DNA of 5,496 nucleotides from Caulobacteraceae bacterium (GTDB lineage: Bacteria > Pseudomonadota > Alphaproteobacteria > Caulobacterales > Caulobacteraceae): positions 1 through 5,496 of the forward strand of contig JAQGII010000110.1 in the NCBI GenBank assembly GCA_028291305.1, in the 5' to 3' direction. Both the position numbers and the translations under genes were made by a program. The notes under the pieces were generated by a model. That model was not told the DNA's origin. It saw only the letters and a program-made list of their open reading frames with translations, and searched no databases. The first letter of the stretch is position 1, and every line of letters starts with the position of its first letter. Of the stretch, positions 1 to 5,047 are shown piece by piece.

Positions 1-606
1 GCGGAGATCGCGGCCAAAGCGGCGCATCCGTGGGTGGGGCGCGGAGCGTTGAAACTGGCCCATGCCCTGGCCCATTGGCTGATCTCGCCGGCCGGCAAGG
101 TCGTGCTGGACATCGGCGCCTCGACCGGCGGCTTCACCCAGGTGTGCCTGGCGGGCGGGGCCGAGCGGGTCTATGCGGTCGACGTCGGGCGCGGGCAGCT
201 GCACGCCCAGGTGGCCGCCGATTCCCGGGTGATCAATCTGGAGGGGCTGGACGCGCGCAGGCTGGACGCCGGCCATGTGCCCGAGTCGCCCGAGCTCATC
301 GTCTGCGACGCCAGCTTCATCGGGCTGGAGAAGGCGTTGCCGGCCGCCCTGGCGTTGGCCGCCCCCGGGGCCGACCTGATCGCCCTGGTCAAACCGCAGT
401 TCGAGGTGGGGCCGGGCAAGGTAGGCAAGGGCGGGGTGGTCAAGGACGAGGCCCACCGCCTGGCGGCGTTGGAGGGCGTGAAGAGCTTCCTGGAGGAGTC
501 GGGCTGGCGAGTGGCCGCATTCGTCGATAGTCCCATCGAAGGCTCGGACGGCAACCACGAATACCTGATCCACGCCCGGGCGCCGGGGGCAAGCGCCCTG
601 ACCTGA
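1..606 (+). CDS. tlyA: TlyA family rRNA 2'-O-methyltransferase, 5' end cut by window edge
   Basis: The frame is open from base 1 and ends at TGA 604-606, giving 201 visible residues. A GTG at 34 is internal, because homologous sequence (HPWVGRGALKLAHAL) runs across it. The fold is a FtsJ-like Rossmann methyltransferase. The SAM-binding motif I, LDIGASTGGFT, spans residues 36-46. The K-D-K-E tetrad typical of FtsJ/TlyA enzymes is visible as K18 (GALKLA), D103 (VCDASF), K131 (LVKPQFEVG) and E187 (GNHEYLI). TlyA proteins are usually about 240-270 residues with an N-terminal S4 RNA-binding domain, so the missing part should be that domain, left of the window. Characterised relatives 2'-O-methylate cytidines in 16S and/or 23S rRNA; the exact target here is not readable. 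Old annotations call the family hemolysin A. It converges on the next gene, with 9 bp between the stops. Family assignment is firm; the gene symbol is by homology. Confidence 0.93.
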   Translation, partial: AEIAAKAAHPWVGRGALKLAHALAHWLISPAGKVVLDIGASTGGFTQVCLAGGAERVYAVDVGRGQLHAQVAADSRVINLEGLDARRLDAGHVPESPELIVCDASFIGLEKALPAALALAAPGADLIALVKPQFEVGPGKVGKGGVVKDEAHRLAALEGVKSFLEESGWRVAAFVDSPIEGSDGNHEYLIHARAPGASALT

Positions 607-615
607 GACCGCTCC

Positions 616-876
616 CTAGGCGACGTCGGGCGGCGCCATGGCGCGGGTTTCGGCGATGATCTGCAGCGCGTACTCGCGGATGTCCTTCACGAAGATGTCC
701 TTGGTCGCGACCGACGCGGGCAGGACCAGCGCGTCGCCCTGGATGATGTTGCCGGTCTGCTCGCGCAGCGCCTCAATGAGGCCGGGGGCGCCGCTCTTCT
801 CGAGGACGGCGATGAGCACCTGCAGGGTGGCCCGGACGGCGATCAGTTCTGCAGCAAGGTTGATGGGTTCGGCCAC
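616..876 (-). CDS. Small acidic helical protein of unknown function (86 aa)
   Basis: I do not recognise a family. The gene starts at GTG 874-876 and stops at TAG (616-618 on the plus strand). The GTG is the only plausible start: a GGAG lies 6 nt upstream, and an in-frame TAA occurs 12 codons upstream with no ATG, GTG or TTG between. The protein has no signal peptide, cysteine or tryptophan. It looks all-helical: an amphipathic helix at about residues 5-28 (INLAAELIAVRATLQVLIAV), a short helix around 30-43, and a C-terminal amphipathic helix around 57-80 (KDIFVKDIREYALQIIAET). It is probably a small cytoplasmic, possibly oligomeric protein. It lies downstream of the terminator of the glycine-zipper operon, so it probably has its own promoter in 877-935, though I could not identify one. 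The good SD and protein-like composition support a real gene. Confidence 0.72.
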   Translation of the reverse strand: MAEPINLAAELIAVRATLQVLIAVLEKSGAPGLIEALREQTGNIIQGDALVLPASVATKDIFVKDIREYALQIIAETRAMAPPDVA

Positions 877-882
877 GGCGCG

Positions 883-886
883 CTCC
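883..886 (-). promoter_or_regulatory. Ribosome binding site GGAG for the 86-aa gene
   Basis: On the minus strand GGAG is followed by six bases (CGCGCC) and then GTG at 876. This fixes the GTG start, as no other start codon exists between it and the upstream in-frame stop. Confidence 0.6.
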
Positions 887-935
887 GTCTCTAGGGTTGG
901 GGCTTCTTACACGCCGGGCGGACAGGGGAGGAACG

Positions 936-964
936 AAAAAGCCGCCCGCGCGGGCGGACGGCTT
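936..964 (-). terminator. Intrinsic terminator of the glycine-zipper operon
   Basis: Read on the minus strand, a GC-rich stem is followed at once by C and five U residues. The core at 942-957 is a perfect 16-bp palindrome, which folds as CCGCCC, loop GCGC, GGGCGG. An alternative outer pairing of AAGCCG with CGGCUU (959-964 with 939-944) is also possible. It starts about 30 bp past the stop codon at 994. The U tract is on the minus strand only, so it ends transcription from 1911-994 and not from tlyA. It separates the operon from the 86-aa gene. Confidence 0.88.
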
Positions 965-993
965 CTCGATCTTCAGCTCGGGTTGGCCGAGGC

Positions 994-1512
994 CTACCAG
1001 CCGTGGCGGCGGCCGTAATAGTAGGGGCGGCCGTAGTAGTAGGGGGTGGGCGCCACGACGATGGCCGGGGCCGGCTCGTAGTAGCCCGGCGCGTAGCCGT
1101 AGGCCGGCGCCGGAGCGTAACCCTGCTCGTAGTAGGCGGCCGGGGGAGGCGCGCTGTAGTAGTTTGCCGGCGGCGGGGCGTAGCCCTGCCGTTGCGGCTC
1201 GTAGTAGCCCTGCCGCTGGGGCGCGTAGTAGCCGTTGTTGCGATCGCACCCGCTCATGCTGCGGCCGGCGTTGGTGCCGACCAGGGCGCCCAAGACGCCG
1301 CCGATGATGGCGCCGCCCGTGCGGCCGCCGCCTCGCGCCAGGTTGGAGCCCGCTGCGGCGCCGGCCCCAGCCCCGAGCAGGCCGCCCACGGTCGAAGCAC
1401 CGGAGCAGTCTTGCGCCGCCGCCACGCTGGGCATGGCGGCCACGCCGGCCAGCGTCATGGCGGCGACCGCGGCGCCAATGGCGCCCTTAGCGATCATGGG
1501 GGACTTGAACAT
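994..1512 (-). CDS. Secreted glycine-zipper protein with Tyr/Pro-rich repeat tail (172 aa)
   Basis: ATG at 1512 is preceded by GAGGAG (1521-1526) with 8-nt spacing. The N-terminus is a Sec signal peptide: positive start MFKSPMIAKG, hydrophobic Ala-rich core 11-27, and a signal peptidase I site near AAA-QD (after residue 33). There is no lipobox, unlike the rickettsial 17-kDa lipoprotein antigens of the same superfamily. Residues 41-84 are a glycine zipper (GXXXG-type, two segments), including GSNLARGGGRTGGAIIGG, bracketed by Cys36 and Cys89. Residues 90-172 form a low-complexity tail with 20 tyrosines, GYYxPQRQ and PYYYGR repeats, and a basic end (GRRHGW). It is likely periplasmic or outer-membrane associated. 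The exact role is unknown; glycine-zipper proteins are often envelope or stress related. It is the second gene of a two-gene operon with its paralogue at 1543-1911, 30 bp upstream, and a terminator follows. Confidence 0.9.
   Translation of the reverse strand: MFKSPMIAKGAIGAAVAAMTLAGVAAMPSVAAAQDCSGASTVGGLLGAGAGAAAGSNLARGGGRTGGAIIGGVLGALVGTNAGRSMSGCDRNNGYYAPQRQGYYEPQRQGYAPPPANYYSAPPPAAYYEQGYAPAPAYGYAPGYYEPAPAIVVAPTPYYYGRPYYYGRRHGW
1010..1045 (-). repeat. Two tandem 18-bp units encoding PYYYGR
   Basis: Units 1010-1027 and 1028-1045 differ at one base (17 of 18 identical) and encode PYYYGR-PYYYGR at the C-terminus of the 172-aa protein. The near-identity, including synonymous positions, suggests recent slippage or duplication. 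Confidence 0.8.
1186..1233 (-). repeat. Two tandem 24-bp units encoding GYY(A/E)PQRQ
   Basis: Units 1186-1209 and 1210-1233 match at 21 of 24 positions and encode the octapeptides GYYAPQRQ and GYYEPQRQ in the tail of the 172-aa protein. A partial third unit (GYAPPP) follows. This is an in-frame coding repeat, not a CRISPR or mobile feature. Confidence 0.82.
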
Positions 1513-1542
1513 CAGATACTCTCCTCAGCGTTTGTGTCGGGC

Positions 1543-1911
1543 TTAGGCCGGACGCCAAACCCCGTCGCGACCTTGGCAAAGGTGGACTTGGTAGGGCCGG
1601 TGGTTGCGGTAGCGGGTTTCGTTTCGGCAGGACGCCGTCCTGTAGGAGCGGCGCTGGTCGCCGCCGCAGTTCTGTTTGGCGATCTCATGGCCGGCCACGG
1701 CGCCCACCAGGCCGCCAAGGATGGCGCCCCCGGTGCGGCCGCCGCCGCTGGCGAGGTTGGAGCCCACCACCGCGCCGGTCACGCCGCCGACGGCGGTGCC
1801 GACGTTGCGGCAGCCGCGCGCGGAAGCCGAGGCCTCGGCGGGGACCACCACCACCGTGAGCGCCGGCGCCGCCATGGAGGCGATGCTGGCCAGAATGAGC
1901 AATTTCCGCAT
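1543..1911 (-). CDS. Secreted glycine-zipper protein (17-kDa antigen-like), 122 aa
   Basis: The start is taken as ATG 1911, with GAGGAG 7 nt upstream (1919-1924) and a signal peptide directly after it. An upstream in-frame ATG at 2013 would add 34 hydrophilic residues ahead of the signal peptide and is rejected. The stop is TAA. Domains: a signal peptide (MRKLLILASIAS, hydrophobic core to about residue 23, probable cleavage near residues 29-31, no lipobox), then a glycine zipper at 38-79 including GSNLASGGGRTGGAILGG, then a basic C-terminal segment of about 40 residues ending QGRDGVWRPA. Cysteines lie at 34, 82, 95 and 112; the first two bracket the zipper as in the neighbouring paralogue. 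It is predicted periplasmic or outer-membrane associated, function unknown. It is the first gene of the two-gene operon that runs on into 994-1512 and ends at 936-964. Confidence 0.9.
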   Translation of the reverse strand: MRKLLILASIASMAAPALTVVVVPAEASASARGCRNVGTAVGGVTGAVVGSNLASGGGRTGGAILGGLVGAVAGHEIAKQNCGGDQRRSYRTASCRNETRYRNHRPYQVHLCQGRDGVWRPA

Positions 1912-1918
1912 TGTGTTT

Positions 1919-1924
1919 CTCCTC
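1919..1924 (-). promoter_or_regulatory. Ribosome binding site GAGGAG deciding the start of the 122-aa gene
   Basis: A strong SD lies 7 nt before ATG 1911. It supports this internal start over the in-frame ATG 34 codons upstream, and agrees with the signal peptide that begins here. The second operon gene uses the same GAGGAG sequence. Confidence 0.75.
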
Positions 1925-1954
1925 GGTCGCGGCTGATCCGCTTCCTCATGGTCC

Positions 1955-1980
1955 CGCGGTATGGTCTTAAGATGACCGCG
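1955..1980. promoter_or_regulatory. Inverted repeat CGCGGT-N14-ACCGCG with a central CTTAAG, operator candidate
   Basis: The arms are at 1955-1960 and 1975-1980. The 14-nt spacer contains CTTAAG (1966-1971) and an internal GGTC/GACC pair. It lies 44 bp upstream of the start codon of the glycine-zipper operon, about where a promoter or operator would be expected. No protein binder can be named. Confidence 0.35.
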
Positions 1981-2007
1981 TGCACCTGAACGAAGCTTGA
2001 GCGAGCC

Positions 2008-2029
2008 GTTCATGTTCGTTCATGTGTTC
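2008..2029. repeat. Clustered GTTC / GTTCATG direct repeats in the divergent promoter region
   Basis: GTTCATG occurs at 2008-2014 and 2018-2024, exactly 10 bp apart, or about one helical turn. GTTC occurs four times in 22 bp (2008, 2014, 2018, 2026), and an inverted GAAC lies at 1988-1991. Same-face spacing suggests a protein-binding site, but the regulator is unknown. Confidence 0.4.
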
Positions 2030-2039
2030 AAAACGTCTG

Positions 2040-2058
2040 CCGGACGAATTCGGTCCGG
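2040..2058. repeat. Inverted repeat CCGGAC-N7-GTCCGG
   Basis: Six-bp GC-rich arms flank GAATTCG. No T tract follows on either strand, so it is not an evident terminator. It sits between the GTTC repeats and the rlmD-like gene and could be an operator or a leader hairpin. Confidence 0.35.
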
Positions 2059-2067
2059 GAGGCGGGG

Positions 2068-2088
2068 CGACAGGGCTCAGGCCTGTCG
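2068..2088. repeat. Inverted repeat CGACAGG-N7-CCTGTCG
   Basis: Perfect 7-bp arms with a 7-nt loop end 37 bp before the start codon of the rlmD-like gene. If transcribed it would form a stable leader hairpin; as DNA it could be an operator. There is no T tract. Confidence 0.4.
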
Positions 2089-2113
2089 GCTCCCTACCTA
2101 ATGCGACAATGGC

Positions 2114-2118
2114 AAAGG
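2114..2118 (+). promoter_or_regulatory. Ribosome binding site AAAGG for the GTG start at 2126
   Basis: AAAGG lies 7 nt before GTG 2126. The ATGs at 2101 and 2109 are in other frames, so this SD and GTG define the start of the methyltransferase. Confidence 0.6.
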
Positions 2119-2125
2119 TTGTTCC

Positions 2126-3400
2126 GTGCCCAAGTCAAAGCTTGCGGGTCCCGTCGAGGCCGACGTGATCCGAATCGGGGGGCAGGGCGACGGCGTCTGC
2201 CAGACCGCGTCCGGCCATTCGGTGTTCACGCCCTTCACCCTGCCGGGCGAAGCGGTGCGCATCGAGGCGCAGGGCGAGCGTGGCGAACTGCTCGAGGTGC
2301 TGGCCGCCAGTCCCGAACGGATAGAGCCTGTCTGTCCGCACTTCTTCGCCTGCGGCGGCTGCGCCCTGCAGCATTGGGACCACGCGCCCTACCTGGCCTG
2401 GAAGCAGGAGCGGGTGCGCGAGGCGCTGTCGCGCGAGGGCCTGCATCCGCAGATGGCGCCGCCGTTCGCCGCGGCCCCGGGATCGCGCCGCCGGGTGGCG
2501 CTGCACGCGCGCCGGGGCGACCGGGCGGGCGACCGGGTGCGGCTGGGCTACAAGGAGCGCCGCTCCTGGAGCCTGGTCGAGATAGAGGTCTGTCCCATCG
2601 CCCATCCCAGGCTGGTGGCGGCCTTTCCGGCGCTGCGCGCCCTGGCCGCGCCCTTCCTGGAGCATCCCAAGTCGGCCCCAACCCTGCACGTCACCCTGAC
2701 CGGGACGGGGCTGGACATTGACGTGACCGGGGTGGAGCGGAAAAGCGGCGGCCTGTCGGCCGACGCGCGGCTGCGCGCCGCCGAGATCGCCGCCAAGGCC
2801 GACTTCGCCCGCGTGACCATGGCCGGAGAGGTCGTCTACATGGCCCGCCAGCCGATGGTCCGCCTGGGGCCGGCTGTCGTGGCCCTGCCGCCCGGCGGCT
2901 TCCTCCAGGCCGTGCCGGAAGCGGAAGACGCAATGGCCGAGTTCGCGGTCGAGGCCATGCGCGGCGCCCATCGGATCGCCGACCTGTTCTGCGGTTCAGG
3001 CGCCTTCACCTTCCGCCTGGCCGCCCTGGCCCCCGTGCTGGCGGTGGACTCCGACCCGCTGGCCATCAGGTCGCTGATCGCCGCGACTGCGTCCGCCCCG
3101 GGTCTGAAAAGCATCACCGCCGAAGCCCGCGACCTGTTCCGCAGGCCGATGCTGGCCCAGGACCTCAAGAAGACCGACGCGGTGCTGTTCGACCCCCCGC
3201 GCGCCGGCGCCGACATGCAGGCCGCCCAGATCGCCGCCTCGAAGGTCTCCACGGTGGTCGGGGTGTCCTGCGATCCGGGGACCTTCGCCCGCGACGCCGC
3301 GATCCTGGCCGCCGGCGGCTTGCGCCTGGAGCAGGTGATGGTGGTGGATCAGTTCCTGTGGTCGCCGCACGTGGAGCTGGTCGGGGTGTTCAAAAGATAG
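2126..3400 (+). CDS. rlmD: TrmA/RumA family 23S rRNA (uracil-5-)-methyltransferase
   Basis: The 424-aa protein begins at GTG 2126 and stops at TAG 3398-3400, matching the usual length of RlmD/RumA enzymes. These SAM-dependent enzymes make 5-methyluridine in RNA; E. coli RlmD acts on U1939 of 23S rRNA. Residues about 8-60 look like a TRAM RNA-binding domain. The [4Fe-4S] ligands are present as C70, C76 and C79 (CPHFFACGGC) plus C156 (EVCPIAHP). The Rossmann SAM motif is ADLFCGSGAFTF, with D286 to G292. FDPPRAG is at 355-361. The catalytic nucleophile is C382 in GVSCDPGTFARD, and E417 in HVELVGVF is the conserved base. All key residues are intact, so it should be active. Whether it modifies the U1939 site, a U747-type site or both cannot be read from the sequence; one homologue can serve both in some bacteria. 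It converges on the glycosyltransferase gene, with a 25-bp gap. Confidence 0.92.
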   Translation: MPKSKLAGPVEADVIRIGGQGDGVCQTASGHSVFTPFTLPGEAVRIEAQGERGELLEVLAASPERIEPVCPHFFACGGCALQHWDHAPYLAWKQERVREALSREGLHPQMAPPFAAAPGSRRRVALHARRGDRAGDRVRLGYKERRSWSLVEIEVCPIAHPRLVAAFPALRALAAPFLEHPKSAPTLHVTLTGTGLDIDVTGVERKSGGLSADARLRAAEIAAKADFARVTMAGEVVYMARQPMVRLGPAVVALPPGGFLQAVPEAEDAMAEFAVEAMRGAHRIADLFCGSGAFTFRLAALAPVLAVDSDPLAIRSLIAATASAPGLKSITAEARDLFRRPMLAQDLKKTDAVLFDPPRAGADMQAAQIAASKVSTVVGVSCDPGTFARDAAILAAGGLRLEQVMVVDQFLWSPHVELVGVFKR

Positions 3401-3425
3401 CGCCGATCACGCCGCTGAGCGGAAG

Positions 3426-4754
3426 CTAGGCCCCCGCCCGGCGCGGGCTGCGCTCGTGCAACAGGGCCTCGATCAGGTCGGCGGCGACCGAGGCGCCCTT
3501 TTCGGCGGCCACCGAGCGGCCGATCTCGCCGGCGCGCACCGTCAGGCCGCGGTCGCGGGTCAGGTCGGCGAGGTCGGCTGCGGCGCGGCGCGGGATGTAG
3601 GCGTTGGGCGCAAGCTGGCGGGCGACGCCCAGGCGGCACATGCGCATGGCGTTGTCCGGCTGGTCCCCCGCGAACGGCGTGATCAGCTGGGGTTTGCCGG
3701 CGCGCAGCGCCTGGGCGGTGGTGCCGACCCCGCCGTGGTGCACGATCGCCTCGGCGTGCGGGAAGATCAGCGAGTGCGGCACATAGCCGGCGGCGAACAT
3801 CGAGCTGGGCAGCGAGGCGCGGATGGTGTCCGCATCGGGCCCGCCGCTGTCCAGCCCCAGGAAGACGGCGCGCCGGCCCAGAAGCCGCGCGGTCTGCAGG
3901 CTGCGCTGGTAGAAGTCACCCGGATCGTTGACCAGGGCCGTGCCCAGGGTGAAGACCAGCGGCGGGGCCCCCTCGGCCAGGAAGCGTTTGAGGCCCTCGG
4001 GCAGTTCGGACGGGGCGCCCGGAGGCTGGTCGTAGAAGGCGAAGCCGGTGATGTCGCAGTTGACCGGATGATCCGGCTGCAGCTCGCCCATCCATTTGGA
4101 ATAGAGGGCGAGGGTGGCGTAGGGCGAGAACTGCCCCTCGAACAGCGGATTGACCACCGGCGGCAGGCCGAGCTCGCGGCGCAGGGTCTGGAAGGGCGCG
4201 GTCCAGGGGTCGGTGACCTTCTTGACCATGGCCAACAGGGCCGCGTCGAAACGCGCGCCCGTCAGTTCGCGCAGGAAGGCCAGGCCGGGGGCGGTCGAGA
4301 ACACCGGCGGGTCGCAGGTCGACATCAGGCCGAACGGCGCCAGCACCGCCGACATCCACAGCAGGCCGCGGTTCTCGGCGGCCAGGCGGGCGGCGAAGGC
4401 GGACGGGTGGGTGACCACCAGGGACGCGCCCTGGGTGGCCGACATCATGTCCTCGTAGGCGCGGCGCAGGAACGGCATGGCGATCCGCCGCACCAGGAAG
4501 GGCAGGCCGGAGGAGCCGTTGGTGGCCTTGCGGAAGATGGTCTGCTCGTCGATGCCGAGCTCGCCCTTCACATCCTAGACGCCGGGGCGCAGGGCATGGA
4601 AGTCGATTCCCTCGGCCTGGATCTTGGCGCGGAACTCGTCTTGGCTGGCGATCAGCGGCTCATAGCCACGCGCTTTCAGTTCAAGCGCCAGGGCGATGAA
4701 GGGATTGAGATCCCCCAACGACCCCGCTGTCGAAATGACGACCTTACGCCTCAT
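3426..4754 (-). pseudogene. GT-B (family 1-like) glycosyltransferase interrupted by an in-frame amber codon
   Basis: From ATG 4752-4754, which has GAGGAG 4 nt upstream, one frame runs to TAG at 3426-3428 (443 codons) and is broken only by TAG at 4575-4577 (codon 60). Codons 1-59 encode a normal GT-B N-terminus: MRRKVVISTAGSLGDLNPF, then ALELKARGYEPLIAS and IDFHALRPGV. After the stop the same family continues without a shift: FTLGTAL (268-274), VHHGGVGTTAQALRAGKPQ starting near 338, and PFAGDQPDNA to 369. This is the nucleotide-sugar site seen in UDP-glycosyltransferases, MGT and RhlB-like enzymes. The role would be sugar transfer to a lipid or small acceptor; sugar and acceptor are unknown. 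The uninterrupted part (3426-4571, GTG start, 381 aa) lacks the first beta-alpha unit of the N-terminal Rossmann domain, so it is probably inactive alone. Alternatives are amber suppression, restart, or a sequencing error. Confidence 0.85.
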
Positions 4755-4758
4755 GCCT

Positions 4759-4764
4759 CTCCTC
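4759..4764 (-). promoter_or_regulatory. Ribosome binding site GAGGAG of the full-length glycosyltransferase frame
   Basis: GAGGAG lies 4 nt upstream of ATG 4754. Its presence shows that the native start of the interrupted gene is here and not at GTG 4571, where only a badly spaced AGGA (1 nt) precedes the codon. Confidence 0.65.
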
Positions 4765-4771
4765 GGTGAGG

Positions 4772-4799
4772 ATTATGCCTCGCCACCGCGAGCAGCCAA
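4772..4799 (-). promoter_or_regulatory. Candidate housekeeping promoter of the glycosyltransferase gene
   Basis: On the minus strand TTGGCT (4799-4794) and CATAAT (4777-4772) are 16 bp apart, matching the -35 consensus at 4 of 6 and the -10 at 5 of 6 positions. Transcription would start near 4765, giving a very short leader that still contains the SD. The same bases can form a hairpin (CGGTG/CACCG plus AGG/CCT around CATAAT), so the assignment is tentative. Confidence 0.35.
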
Positions 4800-4888
4800 C
4801 GCCTCAAGCTGTGGTCGGATGCGCAAGCTTCTTTTCGCAAACCTAAGCCCTATAGATCAATCGCCAAGACCTTTACGGCCTGACGCGC

Positions 4889-4947
4889 GCACGGCCAAGC
4901 TTGGTAAACCCCTCTGGCCGTCGCCGATGTGCACGGCCTAGCTGGGT
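4889..4947. repeat. 17-bp direct repeat, two copies 42 bp apart, in a cluster of ACGGCC motifs
   Basis: Copies at 4889-4905 and 4931-4947 match at 15 of 17 positions; both begin GCACGGCC. Two further ACGGCC elements are nearby: 4875-4880 in direct and 4916-4921 in inverted orientation. The 42-bp period is four helical turns. The site lies 135-193 bp upstream of the glycosyltransferase ATG, within the 293-bp gene-free region 4755-5047, and is a plausible regulator-binding array. Confidence 0.45.
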
Positions 4948-4968
4948 GGACGCAAGCCTTTTAGCTCA

Positions 4969-4991
4969 CGTCAAAATCGCGCGATTCGACG
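4969..4991. repeat. Dyad CGTC...AATCGCGCGATT...GACG downstream of feoB
   Basis: The core 4975-4986 is a perfect 12-bp palindrome, flanked by CGTC/GACG arms with one extra base on one side. As RNA it forms a stem of about nine pairs including a G-U pair and one bulge. No U tract follows it, so it is a poor intrinsic terminator. It contains a GATTC (GANTC) site, the CcrM methylation motif in Caulobacter relatives. Operator or feoB 3'-end hairpin are both possible. Confidence 0.4.
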
Positions 4992-5047
4992 CAGAACCGG
5001 ATCGAAGAATTTTTCGGGGGTTTCCGGGGGCGGTTTGCAGGTCGGCG

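Noticed and set aside
1186..1233. Short tandem repeats as a CRISPR-like or mobile feature
   Set aside because: There are two adjacent in-frame units with no spacers, explained by a repetitive protein tail.
1003..1989. 328-codon open frame on the plus strand across both glycine-zipper genes
   Set aside because: It is antisense to two genes with signal peptides, SDs and a shared terminator. Its low-complexity A/G/R/V sequence is a shadow of their codons.
1912..2013. 34-codon N-terminal extension of the 122-aa protein from ATG 2013
   Set aside because: It would bury the signal peptide behind a charged segment, and the internal ATG 1911 has a strong GAGGAG at good spacing.
1985..2016. EcfG/sigma-T type promoter (GGAAC-N16/17-CGTT) for the glycine-zipper operon
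   Set aside because: The best minus-strand match is TGAAC-N15-CGTT, with one mismatch and short spacing; not good enough to annotate.
2135..2971. 278-codon open frame on the minus strand within the methyltransferase
   Set aside because: It is a shadow of the rlmD-like gene, whose Fe-S, SAM and catalytic motifs are complete on the plus strand.
3401..3425. Bidirectional terminator between the convergent methyltransferase and glycosyltransferase genes
   Set aside because: Only a 5-bp CCGCT/AGCGG pairing with a one-base loop and no T tract is present.
3456..4769. 437-codon open frame on the plus strand
   Set aside because: It is antisense to the glycosyltransferase and composed largely of G, R, Q, H and A, as expected of a high-GC shadow frame. 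No domain or SD supports it, although it is longer than the uninterrupted minus-strand part.
4764..4788. Leader hairpin next to the glycosyltransferase SD as a riboswitch or thermometer
   Set aside because: The 5+3-bp stem has a 3-nt bulge, does not cover the SD core, and overlaps a plausible -10 element, so the bases may not even be transcribed.
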